From: Candidatus Gastranaerophilales bacterium
GTDB lineage: Bacteria; Cyanobacteriota; Vampirovibrionia; Gastranaerophilales; Gastranaerophilaceae
Assembly (NCBI GenBank): GCA_900768915.1
Contig: CAAGEQ010000010.1
Location: 1-64,000, forward strand
Direction of reading: 5' to 3'
DNA length: 64,000 nucleotides
Shown here: piece after piece, positions 1 through 8,150 of the stretch
How positions within the stretch are numbered: the first letter of the stretch is position 1
Layout: every line of letters starts with the position of its first letter
Position numbers and translations under genes: made by a program
The notes under the pieces: generated by a model
What the model was told of the DNA's origin: nothing
Databases searched by the model: none
Seen by the model: only the letters and a program-made list of their open reading frames with translations

Positions 1-20
1 GAATTTATATGATTTAACAA

Positions 21-131
21 GAGATGCTGAAACAAGTTCAGCATGACCGTTGGGTTTCTTGTTATTCCGAATCTGTTTCGGAATCTAATACAGAAGAGAT
101 GCTGAAACAAGTTCAGCATGACTGTTGGGTT
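21..131. repeat. Composite of short palindromic intergenic repeats
   Basis: Two 36-bp copies (21-56 and 96-131) are identical except for one base. Each starts GAGATGCTGAA and holds the inverted repeat GCTGAA/TTCAGC. Between them, at 64-84, lies a second palindrome (ATTCCGA/TCGGAAT). Related, decayed copies occur at 16780-16805 (reverse orientation) and 46313-46339. This is the look of a small dispersed palindromic element; no coding function is visible. Confidence 0.75.
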
Positions 132-139
132 AAAATTGT

Positions 140-420
140 ATGGTGCATGAATTACAACATCTACTGAAAATGACCGTCAAGAATTGATTGATGAAGCAAT
201 TATATGTGGTGATATTAAACTTGCTCCTGCATCAGAAAAGCACGTTAAAATGGCTAATGATGTACAGAATGATTTTTATAACAAGTTGATTGGGTTAGGA
301 ATGAACGAACAAGAAGCACTTTCTGCTTCTATTCTGATGAAAAATTTTGCACTTAAAAAAACTGTTTCTCCAGAACGTTTTAAAGATTGGTACGACAAAA
401 TCGTTGTGACTAATGTATAA
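140..420 (+). pseudogene. Frameshifted C-terminal remnant of an HExxH-type protein
   Basis: Bases 146-160 encode H-E-L-Q-H, a zinc metallopeptidase-like HExxH signature, but this frame stops at 185-187. The adjacent frame is open from about 151 to 420 and encodes a soluble 78-89 residue tail beginning near R-Q-E-L-I-D-E-A with no good start codon (only a TTG at 184). The simplest reading is one gene with an indel between about 160 and 180. Its upstream part is missing because the palindromic repeats end at 131, just before the motif. The exact family is unknown; five residues are weak evidence for a peptidase, but the two-frame arrangement argues strongly that the 78-residue ORF is not an intact gene. 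Confidence 0.5.
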
Positions 421-539
421 TAATACAAGAATGAGAAAGAGGGAAATGGGGTAGAGATTGGCTTTGTGTTTGAAATAGAGGCTAATTTATAGAATTGACA
501 AAAAGTACTCCAAAAGTCTTTTTTTGTACCCAAAATTGG
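418..539 (+). repeat. 122-bp inverted repeat, left copy
   Basis: This segment matches the reverse complement of 8523-8644 without gaps: 107 of 122 positions by hand count, with long perfect blocks at both ends and most differences in the middle. It starts at the stop codon of the upstream pseudogene. Read on the minus strand it contains a conserved peptide reading PI-GTK-DFWSTFCQF, shared with the right copy, so it may derive from the end of a former coding sequence. Together the copies bracket the glycan gene cluster. Confidence 0.85.
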
Positions 540-804
540 ACTTTCAAAATCGTCCATGAAAAATTTTATCTGCCTGTAATGTAAATATAATATATATTAT
601 AGCGATTTAATATAAAGTCCCGAAAAAGCCCAATTTGGTCAAGGTGGAACTAAAGGAGGAACTTAGTTCCCCCTTAAATTTTTAAACATCGCCATTTCAA
701 GAACCAAATCAAAGTCAATAAAATGTAATTTTGAAATCTTTTTAGTGGCTTTGAGGCATATTTTTAAAATTTTTCAGCAAAAATCTATCCAAAAGTTTAA
801 AAAT
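540..804. other. AT-rich spacer without a recognisable gene
   Basis: No open frame of useful length and no family match on either strand. It contains GGAACTAAAGGAGGAACTTAGTTCC near 645-670, a short imperfect dyad. It appears to be decayed sequence at the left edge of the island. Confidence 0.5.
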
Positions 805-908
805 TATTCATTATTTATGCAATCGGCATAGATATAACCTTTGATATCAGAAAATCTTCTATCTTCAAATTCAGTTAGTTTATCCTTGTCGTAACCTATA
901 AAAAAGAC
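805..908 (-). pseudogene. Short C-terminal coding relic after the glycosyltransferase
   Basis: The minus strand just downstream of the glycosyltransferase stop reads as a protein-like stretch with charged and aromatic residues (a reading around F-E-D-R-R-F-S-D-I-K-G-Y-I-Y-A-D) ending in TAA at 805-807. It has no start and no upstream continuation. It may be the last ~30 codons of a gene whose body was deleted. I could not confirm the frame base by base over its whole length, so this is a weak call. Confidence 0.25.
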
Positions 909-911
909 ATT

Positions 912-2240
912 TTATTCAATGTACTTTTTACCACTTTTAAATTTAAACTTTAACCCCAAGATTGTTAATTGTTTTCTTTTTTCATCAGGAGTTCCAATAT
1001 TTCTTATAGAAAAAATATTTTCTATAAAAGTATTTTTACGAGGAACAAAAAAAGGTTTAGAATATTTTTGATAGAATTTTTTATATTCTGGTAACACATC
1101 ACACTCGTATATAATAGATTTTTTATCCCAATTATCAAATCGTTTACATACTTCACTAAAGACTTTCAAATCAATATTAACACGTTCTTTCAAAGGATAG
1201 TTTTGTATTACATCATATTCATCAAGTGCATCTATATTAAAAATAGCCTTTAATGAAACTTTTGATGATGATAAAAACGTAATAATTTTATCCATTTGAT
1301 TTAATAAATTTACATAAGTTTCAACAGGTAAAGGTTTTAAATCATCAGGAATATCAATTATTTTACAACTACATTTTTCTCTAAGGCTTGACAACAAATT
1401 TATCTTACTTGTTGGGTGTGGCTTTAATATCACAAGAGAATTATTCGTTGTGTATTTATTTATAATATCAACATAAATATTTATTTGGTCATCGTCTTGC
1501 ATACAGAACCTTTTATCCTCAAGACGAGATGGCAACAATAATATTTTTTTATCATATTGAGAAAAATCTGAACTGATAGAGTTTGCAAAATCATCAACTT
1601 TATGTTGAATTTCTTTATCTTGTTTAATTATATCCAACAAGGTATGAGGGTTTGTAGCTGAAATAGGTACACCCGTAATATCAACAGAATCATCTTTTTT
1701 ATATGGAGCTAAAGCTATTATTTCATCGGGTGATTTTAATTTATACAATCTTTTTTCAGATGTATTTTGGTTAAAATCAATCAACTTTGAATTAGAAGGA
1801 TTATAAATCAAACCTGAGCCGTCGCCATACATAACGAAATGAGCATTTGGATAAGCAATCGTAAGATATATAAAACTACAACCACCTTCTGAATAAAACA
1901 CTTCAGAATAATCATTATTATCCAATTGTTTTTTTAATCTTGTTGCAATATCTTTTTTTAATAGATAATTAAAATAAATCTTATTAAAGAAATTAATTTT
2001 CCGACTAAACAATTTTTTATTGATTTTATCATAAATAGAACTATTAATGAGATAGAGGTTTTGAAAAACTTCATTCATTTTTATATAATTCAAAAACTCC
2101 TGTGGACATTCATTTTTAGTAAAAAAAATGTCTATATTAACTTCATCTATAGAATATTTAGTTAAAATAGAAGCTAAACCTGTATACAAGTATGTTAAAC
2201 TTTGACATTGTAACAATATTTTCTTTTTAGAATTCATCAT
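912..2240 (-). CDS. Sialyltransferase-like GT-B glycosyltransferase
   Basis: This 442-residue protein is probably the transferase that places the nonulosonic acid made by the upstream genes onto a surface glycan. It shows the three short signatures shared by bacterial sialyl- and polysialyltransferases: an acidic YGDG (138-141), a KPHP (273-276) and a serine run SSS (324-326). There is no signal peptide or membrane segment, so it should act at the cytoplasmic face. The basic tail KFKFKSGKK resembles tails of membrane-associated glycosyltransferases. It is the last gene of the operon, 18 bp after the preceding relic. The donor (CMP-linked sugar) is inferred from the adjacent PseF-like enzyme. 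The acceptor is unknown. A GGTAG sequence precedes the ATG; a second ATG follows one codon later. Confidence 0.7.
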   Translation of the reverse strand: MMNSKKKILLQCQSLTYLYTGLASILTKYSIDEVNIDIFFTKNECPQEFLNYIKMNEVFQNLYLINSSIYDKINKKLFSRKINFFNKIYFNYLLKKDIATRLKKQLDNNDYSEVFYSEGGCSFIYLTIAYPNAHFVMYGDGSGLIYNPSNSKLIDFNQNTSEKRLYKLKSPDEIIALAPYKKDDSVDITGVPISATNPHTLLDIIKQDKEIQHKVDDFANSISSDFSQYDKKILLLPSRLEDKRFCMQDDDQINIYVDIINKYTTNNSLVILKPHPTSKINLLSSLREKCSCKIIDIPDDLKPLPVETYVNLLNQMDKIITFLSSSKVSLKAIFNIDALDEYDVIQNYPLKERVNIDLKVFSEVCKRFDNWDKKSIIYECDVLPEYKKFYQKYSKPFFVPRKNTFIENIFSIRNIGTPDEKRKQLTILGLKFKFKSGKKYIE

Positions 2241-2258
2241 AAACTACCTTTTTTACTC

Positions 2259-2540
2259 TTAAAAATCATCAACACTAAGAGGAGTACCAAAAGACAAATC
2301 TTTGTTTGAAACTTTTCCAATAACAGATTCATAATATTTTGGGTGTAAACCGTTTGAAGGTCTTATTATATAAAAAGGCAAACTTGATACAACTCTTTTA
2401 TTAAACCATTCTACATGTTCTTCCCATGATATTGGAGTTGTATTTATCGAATTGCAACGAACTAATTTATCATTTGACAAGTTGAAAACATCTTTAATAT
2501 CATCTTGAATAGCATTATTTATTGTATATTTTGTAGACAT
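2259..2540 (-). pseudogene. In-frame fusion relic: PseH-like acetyltransferase start joined to PseI synthase end
   Basis: The first ~55 of 93 residues follow the start of a GNAT acetyltransferase of the PseH type (D-I-K-D-V-F-N-L-S-N-D, then ISWEEHVEWF and FYII). From about residue 60 the sequence changes to RPSNGLHPKYYESVIGK, the C-terminal antifreeze-like (SAF) segment of pseudaminic acid synthase PseI, and ends with the usual GTPL. Neither half has its catalytic residues, so the product cannot be a working acetyltransferase or synthase. The simplest origin is a deletion between neighbouring pseH and pseI genes, possibly at a short I-R-P match. It overlaps the previous TIM-barrel gene by 22 bp and so still sits in the operon. 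The 93-codon frame remains open, so a small protein may be made. Confidence 0.75.
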
Positions 2541-3286
2541 TTCATATCCTCTTCAAAATCACTTAAATTTTCTTTTGAATTTTTATTTGTTTCAAACGTT
2601 ATAATACTTTTTGGAGGTATCATAGACAAAATTTTATTCAAATCCAACTCCCCTGTACCCAAATGCAAATGTGAATCATAAGGGGATGTTATATCTTCCA
2701 AATCTGTTAAATGAAACATATTTGGCTCAAACTGCATAAAATCTCTACAGTATTTATAAACATCAATTTTTTGAGAATTTGCTGAACATATTGCATGTCC
2801 AAAATCTAAACAAAAGCCACACTTTGCAGTTTCTTTAATTAACCTTATTTCATTTGGATTATATCCACGACAAAATTCTCCTCCCATTTTATTTGGAAGA
2901 GCAATCATAGGTTTATTTTCTATCAAAGCTCTGGGGTCATTAAAACTTGCAAGTTGCTTTGCCGTTTCCTTAACATTTCCATCTATTCCACCATGGAAAA
3001 TTATGTATTTCGCATTTAATTCATCTGCAAAATGTTTAACCTGTTGATAAATTTTAAAATTGCTTTCTTTTTTTTCAATTTTTGCAAGATTAAATCCATG
3101 TGCAAAATGTGGACAATGAACAATGAACGGTATATCTAATTTTTTCCATTTTTCAATCGTATCTGTCGTATTCGGCACAACATACAATTCAATATAATCA
3201 TACATTCCATTATTATACAAACGAATTGCCTCGTCATAATAATAATCTGTATTTATTGACCAAAGTTTTAAACCGATTTTATACAT
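2519..3286 (-). CDS. Sugar phosphate isomerase/epimerase-like TIM-barrel enzyme (copy 2)
   Basis: This 255-residue soluble protein belongs to the AP-endonuclease-2-like TIM barrel superfamily (xylose isomerase-like). Metal-site candidates are spread as expected: the Glu of YIELY near residue 35, HCPHFAH near 57-63, FHGG near 98-101, LDFGHA near 160-165, HLTD and H-x-HLGTG near 192-212, and the final FETN. It is clearly paralogous to the gene at 3965-4729 over its whole length. It overlaps the PseF-like gene by 8 bp and the downstream relic by 22 bp, so expression is translationally coupled. The reaction is unknown; epimerisation or aldose-ketose isomerisation of a nonulosonic-acid precursor is inference from context. 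Confidence 0.7.
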   Translation of the reverse strand: MYKIGLKLWSINTDYYYDEAIRLYNNGMYDYIELYVVPNTTDTIEKWKKLDIPFIVHCPHFAHGFNLAKIEKKESNFKIYQQVKHFADELNAKYIIFHGGIDGNVKETAKQLASFNDPRALIENKPMIALPNKMGGEFCRGYNPNEIRLIKETAKCGFCLDFGHAICSANSQKIDVYKYCRDFMQFEPNMFHLTDLEDITSPYDSHLHLGTGELDLNKILSMIPPKSIITFETNKNSKENLSDFEEDMKCLQNIQ

Positions 3287-3968
3287 TGTACATAATCCTA
3301 TACTTCATTTCTGCAATTTTCCAATCTTCTTCATTATCAATATCTTGAACAGCTGTTTCTGGTAACTCTATTGGAATAGTTGATTTACAATACAATTTCT
3401 GTTCTTGTCTTAATGCAGATGTTTTTAAACAATAAAATTGTCCACAATCATGATAATATGGAGTAAAATCTTGACTTCTTACATTATAATTTTCAGGGTA
3501 TAACATCTTTACTAATCCATTTTCGATAATCAGCCCCCTCTGTGGTGGATAAGAGTATCTAACAATAGGTAATACACTATCAACATTTGATTTTATAAGT
3601 AATTCCATTGATTCTTTCAATATTTTTGGTGTTATAAATGGCGCAGTAGGATAAATACAAGCTATATATTCAAACTCTTTACCTAATTGCTTATATTTAT
3701 CTAAAACTTCTATCAACACAGGAGCTGTCATTGCCATATCATTCGACATTTCAGGACTTCTATAAAACGGAACACTAGCTCCATAATGTTCAGCTATTTC
3801 GGCAATTTCAATATCATCAGTTGACACCATTACTTCATCAAAAACTCCACAATCCAATGCTGAATTTATAGAATATGAAATTATTGGTTTTCCTAAAAAA
3901 TCTTTTATATTTTTTCTAGGTATTCTTTTACTGCCACCACGTGCAGGAATTATTGCCAATGTTTTCAT
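3279..3968 (-). CDS. pseF: Pseudaminic acid cytidylyltransferase (PseF-like CMP-sugar synthetase)
   Basis: This enzyme would activate a nonulosonic acid with CTP to give the CMP-sugar donor. The 229 residues have the NeuA/PseF hallmark IPARGGSKRIPRKN (7-20), a mid-domain CIYPTAPF and the PseF-type stretch SQDFTPYYHDCGQFY, ending with AVQDIDNEEDWKIAE. These fit PseF better than sialate NeuA or KdsB. It overlaps the upstream TIM-barrel gene by 4 bp (ATGA style) and the downstream one by 8 bp. PseF specificity would imply pseudaminic acid, but PseC, PseG and an intact PseI are not in the window, so the substrate may be different. Confidence 0.85.
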   Translation of the reverse strand: MKTLAIIPARGGSKRIPRKNIKDFLGKPIISYSINSALDCGVFDEVMVSTDDIEIAEIAEHYGASVPFYRSPEMSNDMAMTAPVLIEVLDKYKQLGKEFEYIACIYPTAPFITPKILKESMELLIKSNVDSVLPIVRYSYPPQRGLIIENGLVKMLYPENYNVRSQDFTPYYHDCGQFYCLKTSALRQEQKLYCKSTIPIELPETAVQDIDNEEDWKIAEMKYRIMYNV

Positions 3969-4729
3969 TTTAGTATTTCCTTTAATATTGCTACATCTCT
4001 TACAAAATCATCTAAATTTGTTTTTGATTTTTTATTTGTTTCAATCGTTATATTTATATTTTTTGGAAGCATTGACAGAATTCGTTTTATGTCAAGGTTT
4101 CCGTCACCTAAATTAAAATGTTTATCTAATGTCGTATCTATGTCTGTATCACTTAAATGAATTCTTTTAGGTGAAAGACTCAAAAATTTTTCTATATATA
4201 AATATGGGTTTATTCCAAAACTATTTGCTGCACAAACAGCATGACCAATATCTAAGCAAAAACCACAATTAGAGTTATTTATTATATATTCTATTTCCTC
4301 AAATTTTGAACCTACATAAAAAGCTTCATTAACAAACGGAAGTGTTTCATAAGGCTTATTTTCAATCAAACTCCTTTTATCACTAAATGATAATAATTGT
4401 TTAGCTGTTTCTTTATAATTTCCACCTGAACCTCCGTGAAAAACTATCACTGAAGCATTTAATTCATCTGCATATTCTTGAACTTCTTTATATAATAATA
4501 AATTTGATTCTCTATATTCAGGCTTTGATAAATTCATTTTGTGAGCAAAATGAGGTGCATGAATATCAAATGGAATAGAAAGAGTTTTCCATTTTTTTAA
4601 TAATTCAAGATGAGAAGGAACTATATATAATTCTATATAATCAAATATTTTTTGTTTATATAATTTACAAGCTTCCTCTAAATAAAAATCTGTATTAATA
4701 TTCCAAAGCTTTAGTCCGACTTTAACCAT
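3965..4729 (-). CDS. Sugar phosphate isomerase/epimerase-like TIM-barrel enzyme (copy 1)
   Basis: A 254-residue soluble xylose-isomerase-like TIM barrel, paralogous to the gene at 2519-3286 (same opening V-G-L-K-L-W-x-I-N-T-D, same HAPHFAH, FHGG, LDIGHA, HLSD and final ETN motifs). Having two copies on either side of the CMP-sugar synthetase suggests consecutive or related steps, or a duplication after the cluster was assembled. It overlaps the NeuB-like gene upstream by one base and pseF downstream by 4 bp. No signal peptide. The specific reaction cannot be assigned from sequence. Confidence 0.7.
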   Translation of the reverse strand: MVKVGLKLWNINTDFYLEEACKLYKQKIFDYIELYIVPSHLELLKKWKTLSIPFDIHAPHFAHKMNLSKPEYRESNLLLYKEVQEYADELNASVIVFHGGSGGNYKETAKQLLSFSDKRSLIENKPYETLPFVNEAFYVGSKFEEIEYIINNSNCGFCLDIGHAVCAANSFGINPYLYIEKFLSLSPKRIHLSDTDIDTTLDKHFNLGDGNLDIKRILSMLPKNINITIETNKKSKTNLDDFVRDVAILKEILK

Positions 4730-5799
4730 TAAATATCACCATGTACTAAACAATCACCCTTAACCTTATCCACATTCAAAGTTTTATTTAAAACTAAATC
4801 TACTTCAAATGGAAAATATGAATTTTGTGGTGCTGGTCTTAAATACTCTATATCATCTAAAGTAATCTTTTCACCACATTTTTTATCCTTTGTTAACCTT
4901 ATTGAACGTCTTTGTATAATAATAGTGTCTTGCTCATTATCCTCTACACGTTTTATTCCATCTCCTAAAGCATTCTCTAGTTCTCTTGTTCTTAAAACCA
5001 TCTCTTTCCAAGTATTTGGATTCATCGCAAATTTATGGTCAGGACCAACTCTATTATTATCATCTGTGAAATGTTTTTCTATAACTCTTGCACCTAATGT
5101 TACGGCTCCTAACACTGCACTGTGCCCAAATGTATGATCTGATAACCCTAAAATAACATTAGGGAAATATTGTTTAAAAGTATTTAATACTCTTAAATTC
5201 ACATACTTCATATTTTTTAAATCTGCTGTATAATTTGTATTACATTGCATTAAAACAACATCTGAATTATTTTTAGAAATCAAATCCATAGCTCTTATAA
5301 CATCATTCATGTCAGATGCACCTGTTGCCAATAAAATTGGTTTATTTAATTTCGATATTCTTTCCAAAAATTCAGTCCACGTAATATCACCTGAACCAAT
5401 TTTATAAGCATTAACATACTTATCAATTTGTTCTATTGCTTCATAATCATAAGGAGTTGTCATAAATTCAATATCAACTTCTTTACAAGTTTTTATCAAT
5501 TCCTCATTCCATTCTCTTTTACAATGATATTCATCATATATTTCTGCAACAGATTTATCCCAATTATCCTGATGAGATTTTATCCCTTTCAAATGCTTAT
5601 ATCCATAATCACTAACGATTTTTTCTGCTAGGAAATGTTGAAACTTTGCACAATCAGCTCCAGACTCTTTTGCTAAATAAATTAACTCTTTTGCTCTATT
5701 TAAGTCCCCATCATGATTAGCTGCAATATCTGCAACAAAATATGTAGGATATCTTAAACCAATTTTTTTAGTTCCTATTCTTATTTCTTTATTAAACAT
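4729..5799 (-). CDS. neuB: NeuB-family nonulosonic acid synthase
   Basis: It condenses phosphoenolpyruvate with an N-acyl hexosamine to make a nine-carbon sialic-acid-like sugar. The 356 residues show IAANHDG (25-31), an AKFQ strand (51-54), KIGSGD near 133-138, the LSDHT turn and EKHFT, all typical of the NeuB barrel. A C-terminal SAF-type domain follows from about 290. Its C-terminal sequence (YLRPAP...) differs from the PseI-type tail kept in the relic at 2259-2540, so it is a different synthase subfamily from the one that was lost. It overlaps the reductase gene upstream by 8 bp. The exact product (neuraminic, legionaminic or other) is not determined. Confidence 0.85.
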   Translation of the reverse strand: MFNKEIRIGTKKIGLRYPTYFVADIAANHDGDLNRAKELIYLAKESGADCAKFQHFLAEKIVSDYGYKHLKGIKSHQDNWDKSVAEIYDEYHCKREWNEELIKTCKEVDIEFMTTPYDYEAIEQIDKYVNAYKIGSGDITWTEFLERISKLNKPILLATGASDMNDVIRAMDLISKNNSDVVLMQCNTNYTADLKNMKYVNLRVLNTFKQYFPNVILGLSDHTFGHSAVLGAVTLGARVIEKHFTDDNNRVGPDHKFAMNPNTWKEMVLRTRELENALGDGIKRVEDNEQDTIIIQRRSIRLTKDKKCGEKITLDDIEYLRPAPQNSYFPFEVDLVLNKTLNVDKVKGDCLVHGDI

Positions 5800-6661
5800 T
5801 TTGATAATCCTTTTTTAATTGTAATATAACTTCCTGTAAGGTAGGAAGTTTATAACCTAATATTGATTCTGCTTTTGAAACATCTAACCCTAAACTATTT
5901 GCTCTTTTTGAAGATAATGATGAAACTTTACCTACAGAAGTATTGTCTAAAGAAAAATTGAATACCTCAGCAACAGCTTCTATAAACTGTTTTTTTGAAA
6001 ACACTTGTGCGCTTGCCAAATTTATAATCCCACTCACATCTTTTTCTAAAATATCAAACAAACATCTTGAAAACTGAGAAACACTAATACTTGATGTAAA
6101 ATAATCATCAAACATAGTTATATGTTCATTTTTATTAAATGAATTTATAACCCATTCTATGAAAGTAGGATTTTCTTTTATACCTTTAAATCCTACAATA
6201 TTTGTTCTTATAACTAAAGAATTTGAATTTGTTAATGCAAACATCTCTCCTGAAAATTTAGTTCTAGCATATTCATTTAAAAAAGACACTGGAGCATTCT
6301 CATTATGTTTTTGGATACCATCACCATTAAAATAACCATCTGTAGAGATATAAACATATTTAAAATTATATTGAGTAGCTAAATCAGATAAAATAGCACT
6401 TGGTCTTGCATTTGTTTCGTATGCGAGTTTAACATTTTCATCACATAAAGTATGATTAATAATCGCACAAGTATTAATTACAATATCAGGCTGAATCCTT
6501 TTAATATATTGTTCCAAGCTATCTATAGCTGTAACATCTACCTCTGTTCTTGTAGTAGCAATTATGTTCTTATCACGCAACAGCCCTTCTTTTACAAGCG
6601 CCCTTCCTAACATTCCATTACTACCTAAGATAATAATCTTAACATTACTATTTCTTGCCAT
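5792..6661 (-). CDS. RmlD-like NAD(P)-dependent sugar reductase/epimerase (SDR)
   Basis: This 289-residue extended short-chain dehydrogenase resembles dTDP-4-dehydrorhamnose reductase. It has a Rossmann motif GSNGMLG (13-19), the catalytic STD (106-108) and YARTK (Tyr131/Lys135). In this operon it probably reduces or epimerises a nucleotide-linked or free deoxysugar intermediate. I chose the ATG at 6661; an in-frame TTG 12 bp further upstream has no ribosome binding site. It is the first gene of the overlapping operon reaching down to 912; a TTGACA hexamer lies upstream. The substrate is inferred only from context. Confidence 0.7.
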   Translation of the reverse strand: MARNSNVKIIILGSNGMLGRALVKEGLLRDKNIIATTRTEVDVTAIDSLEQYIKRIQPDIVINTCAIINHTLCDENVKLAYETNARPSAILSDLATQYNFKYVYISTDGYFNGDGIQKHNENAPVSFLNEYARTKFSGEMFALTNSNSLVIRTNIVGFKGIKENPTFIEWVINSFNKNEHITMFDDYFTSSISVSQFSRCLFDILEKDVSGIINLASAQVFSKKQFIEAVAEVFNFSLDNTSVGKVSSLSSKRANSLGLDVSKAESILGYKLPTLQEVILQLKKDYQNV

Positions 6662-6723
6662 TATTACCCACAATATTTGTTAATATTTACTAATTATCAA
6701 CTTATTCATGTCATAATTTACTA

Positions 6724-6732
6724 ATATTGTCA
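6724..6732 (-). promoter_or_regulatory. Tentative promoter -35 of the glycan operon
   Basis: On the minus strand a TTGACA lies about 65 bp before the ATG of the reductase gene. The -10 at the proper spacing (CATGAA) is poor, so only the -35 half is convincing. Confidence 0.3.
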
Positions 6733-6804
6733 ACCCAAATTAGTATTTTTTATCATTTTCTCAAATTTTTAAAACATTACAATATAGTTAGTAACGGACG
6801 ACTC

Positions 6805-7137
6805 ATGGACTCAAATTTAAAAAAATTATTTGGAAAAAGAATTAAAACTCTTAGAAAGAGACGACATTTAACACAATAACAACTTGCAGAACTTCTTTCT
6901 ATGGACACACCTAACTTATGTAAAATGGAAAATGATAACCATTTCCCACAAACAAAAAATATAGAAAGACTAGCAAAAATACTTAATGTCGAATTAAAAG
7001 AATTGTTTGATTTTGAAACCCCACCTAAAAAAGAAAACATTAAAAATAAAATTATATCACATATTGATGAACTAGATGAATCTCAACTGAAATTCATCTA
7101 TAAAATAATTACTTCATTTTGTGATTACATAAATTAA
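6805..7137 (+). pseudogene. XRE-type helix-turn-helix regulator broken by a nonsense codon
   Basis: From the ATG at 6805 the frame encodes a normal Cro/C1-type HTH start (LFGKRIKTLRKRRHLTQ), then hits TAA at 6877-6879 (codon 25), exactly where CAA or GAA would continue the HTH (TQ-x-QLAELLSMD). The same frame continues to 7137 with the rest of the domain (PNLCKMEND, then IERLAKILNVELKELF) and an acidic tail. The in-frame ATG at 6901 would give only a 78-residue protein lacking the first two HTH helices. It lies between the glycan operon and the PseB-like gene on the opposite strand and overlaps the latter's stop. Once probably a local regulator of the island; now inactive unless the stop is read through. 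Confidence 0.8.
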
Positions 7138-8132
7138 ACAGATATATCATTTATTAATTTTTTCATATCCTCAACAGTTAGCCATCTGTCGTTGTTTCCT
7201 GAATGGTATTCAAAATCAGGTGCTACCTGTTTTGCATTTGGATAATCATATTTTATTTTTTCAAACTTCATTTGAGGTAATATTATATAGAAATCTTTAA
7301 ACTCTATTGTATTTGGAGCATCTTCTTTCGTAATCATTTGCTCATGAATTTTTTCTCCAGGTCTGATACCTACCTCTTTTATTGCTAAATCTGGCGCTAT
7401 AGCTTTTGCTAATTCAGGCATTTTCATAGAAGGAATTTTCTTAACATATAATTCACCACCATGCATATGTTCAATTGCTTCTAAAACCATTTCAACCGCT
7501 TGTTCAAGTTTTAACCAAAAACGAGTCATTCTTAAATCTGTAATCGGTAGTTCTTTTGCTCCTTCTTCAACTAACTTTTTAAAGAATGGTATTACAGAAC
7601 CTCTTGAACCTGCTACATTTCCATATCTTACTACTGCAAATCTTGTATCTTTTGAACCTGAGTAAGAATTGCCTGCTATAAACAATTTGTCTGAACACAA
7701 CTTTGTTGCACCATATAAATTTATCGGTGCACAAGCTTTATCTGTTGACAAGGCAACTACTTTTTGTACTCCTTTGTCTATAGCACAATCAATAATATTT
7801 TGAGCTCCATGAATATTTGTTTTTATCGCCTCAAATGGATTGTATTCACAAGCTGGAACTTGTTTTAGCGCTGCAGCATGAACAACGATATCAACACCTT
7901 CAAAGGCTCTCATCATTCTTTCTTTGTCACGAACATCACCAATGAAAAATCTCAATTTGTGTTCAAAAGGTTTAAATTCAGGCATATTAGCCATCATAAA
8001 TTGTTTAAATTCATCTCTTGAATATATTATGATTTTCTTTACATCTGGATATTTTTCTAGAACAGTTTTGATGAACTTTTTGCCAAAACTCCCCGTTCCA
8101 CCTGTTACTAAAATCGATTTGTTATTTAACAT
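7134..8132 (-). CDS. pseB: UDP-N-acetylglucosamine 4,6-dehydratase (inverting), PseB-like
   Basis: It converts UDP-GlcNAc to a 4-keto-6-deoxy sugar, the first step of pseudaminic acid and related pathways. The 332 residues (PseB size, without the membrane part of CapD/FlaA1 long forms) show TGGTGSFG (10-17), AALKQVPACEYNPFE and the catalytic cluster D131-K132 with Y140-x3-K144. The next enzyme, the aminotransferase PseC, is not found here. It has its own promoter and an AGGAG 7 bp before the ATG, and is separated from the rest of the operon by the broken HTH gene. Confidence is high for the dehydratase family, moderate for the inverting PseB subtype. Confidence 0.88.
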   Translation of the reverse strand: MLNNKSILVTGGTGSFGKKFIKTVLEKYPDVKKIIIYSRDEFKQFMMANMPEFKPFEHKLRFFIGDVRDKERMMRAFEGVDIVVHAAALKQVPACEYNPFEAIKTNIHGAQNIIDCAIDKGVQKVVALSTDKACAPINLYGATKLCSDKLFIAGNSYSGSKDTRFAVVRYGNVAGSRGSVIPFFKKLVEEGAKELPITDLRMTRFWLKLEQAVEMVLEAIEHMHGGELYVKKIPSMKMPELAKAIAPDLAIKEVGIRPGEKIHEQMITKEDAPNTIEFKDFYIILPQMKFEKIKYDYPNAKQVAPDFEYHSGNNDRWLTVEDMKKLINDISV

Positions 8133-8150
8133 TATTATCTCCTATTTTTT

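Noticed and set aside
276..557. 93-residue minus-strand frame
   Set aside because: It lies inside the left inverted repeat and antisense to the upstream pseudogene; only the short conserved peptide is shared with the right copy, so it is not an intact gene.
6877..6879. In-frame TAA as evidence of a reassigned stop codon
   Set aside because: TAA ends most genes here normally, so reassignment is excluded; it is a simple nonsense mutation.
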